In this document: positions 1-5,460 of the stretch, one piece after another
Layout of the letters: each line of letters begins with the position of its first letter
How positions within the stretch are numbered: position 1 is the stretch's first letter
Assembly: GCA_947474415.1 (NCBI GenBank)
Contig: CANJKD010000116.1
Span: forward strand, 1-7,076
From: Burkholderiales bacterium
GTDB taxonomy: Bacteria > Pseudomonadota > Gammaproteobacteria > Burkholderiales > Burkholderiaceae_C
Length of the DNA: 7,076 bases
Reading direction: 5' to 3'
Translations under genes and position numbers: made by a program
Notes under the pieces: model-generated
Database searches by the model: none
What the model was told of the DNA's origin: nothing
What the model saw: the letters and a program-made list of their open reading frames with translations, nothing else

Positions 1-201
1 GAACACCTCGCGCACCCTCGGCGTCGCATACGAGAACGCACGCTTCGCGTCGTCGGCAGCGAAGGCGGCCAGCTGGGCCTGGATCACCGCGCGAACGCTG
101 CGCGCGTCACGCTCGGAAACGTCGGCATCACCCGCAGCAAAAGCCGCCACCGGCAGAAAACCCGCCGCCAACCACGCCAGTATCCAAAGTGCACGCCGCA
201 T
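1..201 (-). CDS. Secreted DUF4864-like protein, N-terminal part (runs off the left edge)
   Basis: This is the first 67 codons of a gene that continues beyond position 1. The start is an ATG at 199-201, preceded by a strong Shine-Dalgarno GGGAGG (complement of 207-212) five bases upstream. The protein opens with a classical Sec signal peptide: MRRA, a hydrophobic stretch (LWILAWLAAGFLPVAAFA) and an Ala-x-Ala-type cleavage region near residue 27. The mature part has the pattern RSVRAVIQAQLAAFAADDAKRAFSYATP (split here as RSVRAVIQAQ / LAAFAADDAK / RAFSYATP), which resembles the start of DUF4864 proteins, small exported proteins of unknown function. It lies 34 bp downstream of the Nudix gene on the same strand and could be co-transcribed with it. 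The family call is from memory of the motif and only the N-terminus is visible; the exported nature is firmer than the family. Confidence 0.72.
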   Translation of the reverse strand, partial: MRRALWILAWLAAGFLPVAAFAAGDADVSERDARSVRAVIQAQLAAFAADDAKRAFSYATPRVREVF

Positions 202-235
202 CGCTGCCTCCCGCCAAAAATGCCAATCACGCTCT

Positions 236-736
236 TCACGCCGACGCCTGCATCATGAACGCATCAGCGCTTTCCTGCTGAGCGAGCAAGGTTTGCAGCA
301 CCAGGCCGAGGTCGATGCGGGCGTGCAGCACGGTGGCCATCTTGGGCGTGCACAGGGCCGGGATGCGCGCGAACGCGAACCAGCCGAAGCCGTCCATCTC
401 GGGCAGGTGGCGGCCCGAATAATGGTCATGGTAGTGGCTGTCGCAGCGCAGCCGGCTGACGTCGACGCGCGCCAGCTGCGTGGCGAACAAGTGCAGGTTT
501 TTCTTCGTGGTGTACTTGAAGCAACCGAGGTCGAGCAGGTCTTCGGCGCGCAGCCGCAGGCTTGTTTCTTCCACCGTTTCGCGCAGCGCAGCGGCAAGCG
601 GGCTTTCACCGGTGTCGATGCCGCCCTTGGGCAAGTCCCAGTGGTTCTGGCCGGTCACGTGGCACAGCAACAGCTCACCCTCGGGATTCAGGATGATGAC
701 GCCGCAGCTCAGGCGTTTGGAACTGAAGAACGACAT
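236..736 (-). CDS. Nudix hydrolase
   Basis: A 166-residue protein, the usual size of a single-domain Nudix hydrolase. Such enzymes cleave nucleoside diphosphates linked to another moiety, using Mg2+ held by the Nudix box. The box is visible at about residues 38-60: G38, five residues, E44, seven residues, R52-E53, then E56-E57 and L60. It departs from the consensus GX5EX7REUXEEXGU in having Thr54 at the first U position and Ser59 where Gly is usual; the metal-binding Glu residues are all present. The preceding segment HWDLPKGG is typical of the family. No signal peptide is seen, so it is cytoplasmic. The ATG at 734-736 has no clear Shine-Dalgarno, but the N-terminus (SFFSSKRLSCGVIILN) enters the first beta strand at the expected distance. 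The substrate cannot be deduced. The next gene downstream, a DUF4864-like one, starts after 34 bp. Confidence 0.93.
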   Translation of the reverse strand: MSFFSSKRLSCGVIILNPEGELLLCHVTGQNHWDLPKGGIDTGESPLAAALRETVEETSLRLRAEDLLDLGCFKYTTKKNLHLFATQLARVDVSRLRCDSHYHDHYSGRHLPEMDGFGWFAFARIPALCTPKMATVLHARIDLGLVLQTLLAQQESADAFMMQASA

Positions 737-858
737 GGTCAGACGCGAGGTGAAATACCTTGTTTCGAGTAGACCCGCAGCCGGACAAATGCGTTCGTCG
801 GAAAAGCGCCGCGATGGCCGCGTTCATCGGAGCCGGCAGGCACCCGCAGCGTTTGAAG

Positions 859-1590
859 TCAGCGCAGGTCAGCCTTCTTCGCTGTGGCTTTCCTTGCCCT
901 GCGCTTCTTCGCGGACACCTTCTTCACCGCCGCCGGTTCGGCAGCCGCCGCATCGTTCTGGATCAACTCGAAACCACGCGACAAGGGCTCATCCGGCAGC
1001 ATGGCCTTGCGCGCGCCGCGCGTCGCTGCACCTGCCGTGAAGCCCAGCGCCAGCACCGCCTTGGCTGTGTCGTAGTACTTCTGCCGGTCGGGCAGGCCAT
1101 TCGTGCCGCCGTTGATGCGCCGCGTGATCGCGGTGAACTGCGCTGCGTCGGCCAGCTCGTTCAGGCCATTCGACTTCCAGTACAGGCCGGCGGTGGCGAA
1201 GGCGACATCGGGCGTGGCCGCAAGCGGCGGCTCTGCCGCCAGGTCGATGCCGAGCAGGCCGCCGTACCTCGCGTAATTGAAGCGCCCGGTGATCTGGATC
1301 GGCCCGCGCCCCTTGAACCGCTGGCCGTCGCCGGCCTCGGTGTTACCGAGCTTCGCGGCGAGCGCGTTCGGTGCTTCGTAGCGGCGCTGCGCATCGGTTG
1401 GGCCCCAGATCTCTTCCATCCAACGGAACTCGCCCGACTCGTGCGCGAGCTGCGCGATGAACGCGGCCGTGCGCAGCGCCGTGTTCACGTCGTAACTCTG
1501 CATCGCCAGGTTCAATGCGGGCAGGTAGAGCGGCAGCTTGGCTGCGCCCAGGTTCGGCATGATCTGGCGGAGTTGAACGTCAGTGAGCAT
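859..1590 (-). CDS. Glycoside hydrolase family 19 (chitinase/lysozyme-like) protein with a basic tail
   Basis: A 243-residue GH19 enzyme, predicted to cut beta-1,4 linkages in chitin or peptidoglycan. The fold markers are clear: LAHESGEF with the first catalytic Glu at residue 51, a second acidic pair E59-E60 in the expected place, and the substrate-cleft signature FKGRGPIQITGRFNY at 92-106. I chose the ATG at 1588-1590 because AAGGA (complement of 1597-1601) sits six bases upstream and MLTDVQLRQIMP is the normal family start; the frame stays open to 1860, but that extension is unlike the family. There is no signal peptide. The C-terminus ends in about 24 residues rich in Lys, Arg and Ala (AAVKKVSAKKRRARKATAKK), beyond the catalytic domain. 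GH19 proteins of this size are often phage endolysins, but no holin, spanin or other phage gene is in view, so it may be a domesticated lysin or a self-standing cell-wall enzyme. Confidence 0.9.
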   Translation of the reverse strand: MLTDVQLRQIMPNLGAAKLPLYLPALNLAMQSYDVNTALRTAAFIAQLAHESGEFRWMEEIWGPTDAQRRYEAPNALAAKLGNTEAGDGQRFKGRGPIQITGRFNYARYGGLLGIDLAAEPPLAATPDVAFATAGLYWKSNGLNELADAAQFTAITRRINGGTNGLPDRQKYYDTAKAVLALGFTAGAATRGARKAMLPDEPLSRGFELIQNDAAAAEPAAVKKVSAKKRRARKATAKKADLR

Positions 1591-1596
1591 GGGGCG

Positions 1597-1601
1597 TCCT
1601 T
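1597..1601 (-). promoter_or_regulatory. Ribosome binding site deciding the GH19 start
   Basis: On the minus strand this reads AAGGA, six bases before the ATG at 1588-1590. It supports the short 243-residue GH19 protein over the longer open frame that reaches 1860. Confidence 0.7.
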
Positions 1602-1810
1602 GAATGGCTGCAATAAGGGCGCAACGATCTGACCACAGGCCGGCGCCGGCATCCATCCCTAGCCGGGCCAGCGCCAGGGTGCCCGCTTCATCGAATCCGA
1701 TGCGACGGGTACCGCGAGAGTTGGCCACGCCGTTCACGTCGGTGTGACCTTCGACATGGCGGGTTGGTACCCGCGGCGCCAGATTCGCCTGGGTTCGCCA
1801 CCGTCTCGCT
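1602..1810. other. Intergenic stretch between malQ and GH19, possible gene debris
   Basis: No intact gene is visible here. The minus-strand frame in phase with the GH19 gene is open throughout and contains VEGHTDVNG (about 1733-1759), which resembles the peptidoglycan-binding signature of OmpA-like domains, but the flanking residues (ANSRGTRRIGF) do not continue the family pattern. A perfect 12-bp GC palindrome lies at 1639-1650, which may be chance in DNA this GC-rich. A promoter for the GH19 gene could lie here, but I could not identify convincing -35 and -10 boxes. Confidence 0.35.
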
Positions 1811-1846
1811 GTGCGGGCTGGCGGCTGGCTTCGAGCCAGCCCGCAC
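1811..1846 (-). terminator. Strong hairpin after malQ, possible terminator
   Basis: Positions 1811-1822 and 1835-1846 form a perfect 12-bp inverted repeat (gtgcgggctggc and its complement) around a 12-base loop. A nested alternative, ggctggc at 1823-1829 pairing with 1835-1841 around the loop ttcga, is also perfect, so the left or the inner arm can compete for the same right arm. The hairpin lies 23 bp past the malQ stop codon, where a transcript terminator is expected. No T-run follows on either strand, so it is not a textbook intrinsic terminator; it could instead stabilise the 3' end of the mRNA or be a copy of a palindromic repeat. Confidence 0.5.
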
Positions 1847-1869
1847 CGACCCGTGCGCAATTTCCACCA

Positions 1870-3383
1870 CTAGCCCAGCAGCCCGAACGGCCCGCGCCCG
1901 CTCGCGGCTGTAATGAGGCCGAGCACGCGCGCCGGCTCGGCCCCCACCATCCGCCAATCGAAGCGCCAGGCCCAGTGGCCGGTGGGTGAACCCGGCTGGT
2001 TCATGCGGTGCGAGCCGTCGAGGCCGAGCACGTCCTGCAGCGGGAACACCACGGTGTTCGCAACCGAGTTGCAGACCGCGCGGATCATGGCCCAGTGAAT
2101 GTCGTCACCGCCCGCCGCGAGGTAGCTGCCGGCGAAGGCGCGCTCACGCGGCGGCGCGTCGTGCCACCAGCCCTGCACCGTGTCGTTGTCGTGCGTGCCG
2201 GTGTAGGCCACCGTTACCGGTGCGTAGTTGTGCGGCAGCTACTCATTGGCCGCGTCGCCACCGAAGGCGAACTGCATCACGCGCATGCCGGGGAAGCCGC
2301 AACCCTCGCGCAGCGCCACCACGTCGGGCGTGATGATCCCTAGGTCTTCGGCCACGATCGGCAGGGCGCCGAGCGCAGCAGAAATGGCGTCGAACAAGGC
2401 CTGCCCGGGGCCGGCCACCCAGCGGCCGTCCATCGCGGTAGGGCAGGTGGCCGGGACTTCCCAACCGGCCGCGAAGCCGCGGAAATGGTCGATGCGAAAG
2501 CCATCGGCGTGGGCCAGCGCGCGCCGCACGCGGGCCGTCCACCATGCGTAGTTCTCGGCCGCCATGCGGTCCCAGCGGTACAGCGGGTTGCCCCAGCGCT
2601 GGCCCTCGGCCGTGAATGCGTCGGGCGGCACACCGGCCACCACGGTGGGCTGGAATCGCGCATCGAGTTGGTACAGGTCGGGTCGGGGCGGGCCCAACAG
2701 TCGGCGCTGTGGTGGGCGATGAAGATCGGCAGGTCACCGAGGATGGACACGCCGCGCGCGTTTGCGTAGGCCTTCACCGACGCCCATTGGGTGTCGAAGC
2801 ACCACTGCACGAACTGCCAGAACGCGATCTCGTCGGCGTGCGTCGCGCGGGCGCCGGCCAGCGCGCGGGCGTCGCGTTCGCGCAGGGCTTGTGGCCAGTG
2901 CCACCAGGGTTCGCCAGCCTGCGCGGTTTCGAGCGCCATGAACAGCGCGTAGTCGGCCAGCCAGTGCGCCTGTGATTCGCACCAGGCGGCGAGTGCCGCG
3001 CGCTCGCCGGGGCGGGCCCGGGCGAAGAAGCCTGCGGCCGCATTGCGCAAGCGCGCCAGGCGCCACGGCGCCACGTGCCGATAGTCGACATGCAGCGCGT
3101 CGAAGCCGCCTGCATGCGGCGCCTGTGAGGCCAGCCAGCCGTGGGCCACGAGCGGCTCCAGTGCCACCATCAGCGGGCTGCCGGCGAAGGCCGAAACGCT
3201 CTGGTAGGGCGAGTCGCCGGGGCCGATCGGCGTCATCGGCAGCAGCTGCCAGATGCGCTGGCCGGCCGACACCAGCCAGTCGACGAAGTGGTAGGCGTCG
3301 GGCCCGAAGTCTCCCACGCCGTGCGGACCGGGCAGCGAAGTGATGTGCAGCAGCACGCCGGCACTGCGTTGGTTCAGGTTCAT
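1870..3383 (-). pseudogene. malQ: malQ, 4-alpha-glucanotransferase (amylomaltase), broken by a frameshift and a stop
   Basis: MalQ (GH77) transfers alpha-1,4-glucan segments between malto-oligosaccharides and releases glucose. Pieces of one protein appear in two frames. From the ATG at 3381-3383, residues 1-234 read correctly (GVLLHITSLPGPHG near the start, then LPIFIAHHSADCWARPD). A 5-bp tandem duplication at 2677-2686 then shifts the frame. The second frame continues with DLYQLDARFQPTVVAGVPP and meets an in-frame TAG at 2239-2241 (AANE-stop-LPHNY), where relatives have Tyr. The same frame resumes to the stop at 1870. Removing five bases gives 502 residues, the family's usual length. The three catalytic acids are still encoded, all after the frameshift: Asp in FRIDHFRGF (2488-2490), Glu in VAEDLG (2347-2349) and Asp in THDND (2188-2190). 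The actual product would be a non-catalytic N-terminal piece. No clear Shine-Dalgarno precedes the start. It is divergent from glk, a functional partner. Confidence 0.92.
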
Positions 3384-3513
3384 GTCGAATTGTGGCGCTG
3401 GACGGGTGCCGCATGACAGGCGCCGCTCGCCGCATCACGTAGAGTGCGCGCGTTCTCAGACGACAACGCAACCGTCGCCACTGCTTGGCGCGCGGTGCAT
3501 GAAAGGTGATGGC
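3384..3513. promoter_or_regulatory. Divergent control region between malQ and glk
   Basis: These 130 bp separate the two divergent starts and must contain the glk promoter and, if still active, the malQ promoter. I could not assign convincing -35 or -10 boxes on either strand and saw no clear dyad operator. The call rests on position only. Confidence 0.4.
3502..3506 (+). promoter_or_regulatory. Ribosome binding site deciding the glk start
   Basis: AAAGG ends seven bases before the ATG at 3514. It favours that start over the in-frame ATG at 3499, which would place this motif inside the coding sequence. Confidence 0.6.
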
Positions 3514-4488
3514 ATGGTTCAGGGCTTCCCGCGTTTGCTGGGCGACATTGGTGGCACGAATGCCCGCTGGGCCTGGCAGGCAGCACCCGGCATGCCCTTG
3601 CAGCATTACGCGAGCTACGCGTGCGCGCAGTTCGATTCGGTGCAGTCGGTGGTCGAGCGCTTCCTGGGCGACCATCACCTGCCTGCGCCGGTGCGCATGG
3701 CGTTCGGCATCGCCACCACGATCACCGGCGACCAGGTCAGCATGACCAATCACCACTGGACGTTCTCGATTTCTGCGTTGCAAGCGGCGCTTGGCGTCGA
3801 GCGCTGCGTCGTGCTCAACGACTTCACCGCGATCACCGCAGCACTGCCTGCACTCACGGCCACCGACAGCCGGCGCATCGGAGGCGGCGAGGCGGTGGCC
3901 GGTGCGCCAATGGCGGTGCTCGGCCCGGGCACCGGGCTGGGCGTGTCAGGCGCATTGCCGACCTCGGGGGGCGGTGCCATCACGATCACCGGCGAAGGCG
4001 GCCATGTGACCCTGGCAGCGGCGAACGACCGCGAGGCGGCGGTCATCGCGCAATTGCAGCGGCGCTTCGGCCATGCCTCGGCCGAGCGGGCGCTGTCGGG
4101 GCCGGGGCTGGTGAACCTGTACGACGCGCTGTGCGAGATCGGCCGCGTTGGCGCCGGGCCCGGTTCGATGCAACCTGCCGACGTGACGCAGCGCGGGCTC
4201 GACTGCAGCGATCCGGTTTGCGTCGAAGCCTTGCAACTCTTCGCCGGCTTCCTCGGCAGCGTCGCCGGCAACCTGGCGCTCACGCTCGGCGCGCTTGGCG
4301 GCGTGTTCATCGGCGGCGGCATCGTCGCGCGGCTCGGCACGGCCTTCGATGCGCTGCCGTTTCGCGCGCGCTTCGAAGCCAAGGGGCGCTTTCGCGGCTA
4401 CCTGGAGCGCATCCCCACAGCCATCATCACCGCGCCGGCCCCTGGCATCTACGGCGCGGCCAGCACGCTCGATGCGCTGACGGACTGA
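3514..4488 (+). CDS. glk: Glucokinase
   Basis: A 324-residue cytoplasmic glucokinase of the bacterial group A (E. coli Glk-like) family, which uses ATP to make glucose 6-phosphate from free glucose. All diagnostic motifs are present in order: the phosphate-binding loop LLGDIGGTNARW at residues 8-19, LNDF at 101-104 with the catalytic base Asp103, LGPGTGLGV at 136-144, GEGGH at 160-164, ERALSGPGLVNLY at 191-203, FIGGGI at 265-270 and the C-terminal PGIYGAAS. The length matches the family. The frame is open upstream to 3340, but the ATG at 3514 with AAAGG seven bases before it places the phosphate loop at the usual distance from the N-terminus; the ATG at 3499 is an alternative. It is divergent from malQ, whose reaction yields free glucose, so this looks like a maltodextrin-use or glycogen-turnover pair. 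Its 3' end overlaps the extended FAH-family frame on the opposite strand by 62 bp. I see no lesion in it. Confidence 0.95.
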   Translation: MVQGFPRLLGDIGGTNARWAWQAAPGMPLQHYASYACAQFDSVQSVVERFLGDHHLPAPVRMAFGIATTITGDQVSMTNHHWTFSISALQAALGVERCVVLNDFTAITAALPALTATDSRRIGGGEAVAGAPMAVLGPGTGLGVSGALPTSGGGAITITGEGGHVTLAAANDREAAVIAQLQRRFGHASAERALSGPGLVNLYDALCEIGRVGAGPGSMQPADVTQRGLDCSDPVCVEALQLFAGFLGSVAGNLALTLGALGGVFIGGGIVARLGTAFDALPFRARFEAKGRFRGYLERIPTAIITAPAPGIYGAASTLDALTD

Positions 4489-5329
4489 CGGGTTCGCGGC
4501 GCCGGTATGCCGCCCCCGGGTGTCCCGCCCAAACGATCTTCACGTTCAGGTTCGGCAGGCCGTCGATGTGGCACTCGATCACATCGCCCTTCACGACCGG
4601 GCCCACGTTCTCCGGCGTGCCCGAATAGACGATGTCGCCCGGCATCAGTTCGAAGGCTTCGGAAAGCTTGCTGATCTGCTCGGCCACGCTCCAGATCATC
4701 TGGTTCAGGTTCGCGTTCTGCTTCAACTGCCCGTTCACCTTGAGCCAGATCGCGCCCTGCGTGAACGGCCCGGTCTGCGTGGCCCGGTGCAGCGGGCCGA
4801 TGGGTGCGGAATGGTCGAAGCTCTTGCCGATCTCCCAGGGCTTCTTCTCATCGCCCATCCCACGTCGAAGGTCGCGCCGCGTCATGTCCAGCCCCAACGC
4901 GTAAGCGAGGACGTGGTCGAGCGCGGTGGCTATCGGGATGTTGCGCCCGCCGGTGTGCAGCGCCGCCACCAGTTCCACCTCGTAGTGGTAGTTCTTCGTC
5001 AGCGACGGGTAGGGGTGGTCGGCCACCGTGCCGGGCGCCACGTTCTGGATCGCGTCGGTCGGCTTCTGGAAGAAGAACGGCGGTTCGCGCGTTGGGTCGG
5101 AGCCCATCTCGCGGGCATGGGCGGCGTAGTTGCGGCCGATGCAGTAGATGCGCCGGACCGGGAACACTTGCTCGCTGCCGAAGATCGGGATGGTCGTGAG
5201 CGGCACGTTGAACGGCGTCTTCGCGCCGGTCTGCGCCGCACCTGGCAGGGCGCAGCCGGGCAGGGCAGAAGCGGCGAGCGCGCCCAGGCCGAGCGTGGTG
5301 GTGGTTTCGAACAACGAGCGGCGATCCAT
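4427..5329 (-). CDS. Fumarylacetoacetate hydrolase (FAH) family protein with a Tat/lipoprotein signal, abnormal C-terminus
   Basis: A 300-residue member of the FAH superfamily, metal-dependent enzymes that hydrolyse or decarboxylate acyl-pyruvate-like compounds. Family motifs are RIYCIGRNYAAHAREMG (60-76), FFFQKPTDAI (85-94), YEVEL with metal-ligand Glu117 and Glu119, GLDMTRRD with Asp148, KSFDHSAPIGP (169-179) and GDIVYSGTPENVGP (231-244). The N-terminus MDRRSLFETTTTLGLGALAA is twin-arginine-like and is followed by LPGC, a possible lipobox with Cys26, so export by Tat and perhaps lipid anchoring is likely; most FAH enzymes are cytosolic. The start at 5327-5329 has GGAG (complement of 5337-5340) seven bases upstream. 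The fold should end near NLNVKIV (residue 266). Instead the frame runs 34 more residues of Arg/Pro-rich sequence into the antisense of glk, beginning with TGG at 4529-4531, which suggests a mutated stop codon. It is divergent from the Ldh2-family gene. The substrate is unknown. Confidence 0.9.
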   Translation of the reverse strand: MDRRSLFETTTTLGLGALAASALPGCALPGAAQTGAKTPFNVPLTTIPIFGSEQVFPVRRIYCIGRNYAAHAREMGSDPTREPPFFFQKPTDAIQNVAPGTVADHPYPSLTKNYHYEVELVAALHTGGRNIPIATALDHVLAYALGLDMTRRDLRRGMGDEKKPWEIGKSFDHSAPIGPLHRATQTGPFTQGAIWLKVNGQLKQNANLNQMIWSVAEQISKLSEAFELMPGDIVYSGTPENVGPVVKGDVIECHIDGLPNLNVKIVWAGHPGAAYRRREPVSPSAHRACWPRRRCQGPAR

Positions 5330-5460
5330 CGGGCGTCTCCGGGTCTGGCTGGGGAAGGCCTCGCATGATGCATCGGATGGATTGAGTGATCGCGCTGTTG
5401 CCTAGGTGAACAAGCCGATCTCGTTCATGATCGCGCGCTGTCAAACAAGGAACTTGGCCC
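5330..5460. promoter_or_regulatory. Divergent control region with candidate operator repeats
   Basis: This 131-bp region lies between the divergent FAH-family and Ldh2-family starts. Two near-identical copies of TGATCGCGC(GC)TGT occur at 5387-5398 and 5428-5441, starting 41 bp apart, close to four helical turns. Between them is a perfect dyad TGAAC-N11-GTTCA (5407-5427). These could be regulator binding sites serving both genes, but I recognise no known operator and short repeats arise by chance in GC-rich DNA. No confident -35/-10 pair was found. Confidence 0.35.
5447..5451 (+). promoter_or_regulatory. Ribosome binding site of the Ldh2-family gene
   Basis: AAGGA lies nine bases before the ATG at 5461, supporting that start over the in-frame ATG at 5470. 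Confidence 0.6.

Noticed and set aside
760..1632. 290-residue plus-strand open frame opposite the GH19 gene
   Set aside because: Low-complexity Arg/Ala/Gly-rich translation with no family motif; it mirrors the codon bias of the GH19 gene on the other strand.
1639..1650. Perfect 12-bp palindrome GCCGGCGCCGGC
   Set aside because: Made only of G and C in a GC-rich region, with no repeat partner seen in the window; likely chance.
1591..1860. N-terminal extension of the GH19 protein to 333 residues
   Set aside because: The internal ATG at 1588-1590 has a well-spaced AAGGA and begins the normal family sequence; the extension has no GH19 or signal-peptide features.
2677..2697. Programmed ribosomal frameshift in malQ
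   Set aside because: No slippery heptamer is evident, a 5-bp duplication explains the shift, and a further stop codon occurs downstream in the restored frame.
3621..4628. 335-residue plus-strand open frame overlapping glk in another frame
   Set aside because: Extremely Arg-rich translation with no recognisable motif; an off-frame shadow of glk in GC-rich DNA.
4520..5368. 282-residue plus-strand open frame opposite the FAH-family gene
   Set aside because: No family motif and no ribosome binding site noted; the opposite strand has a full set of FAH motifs.
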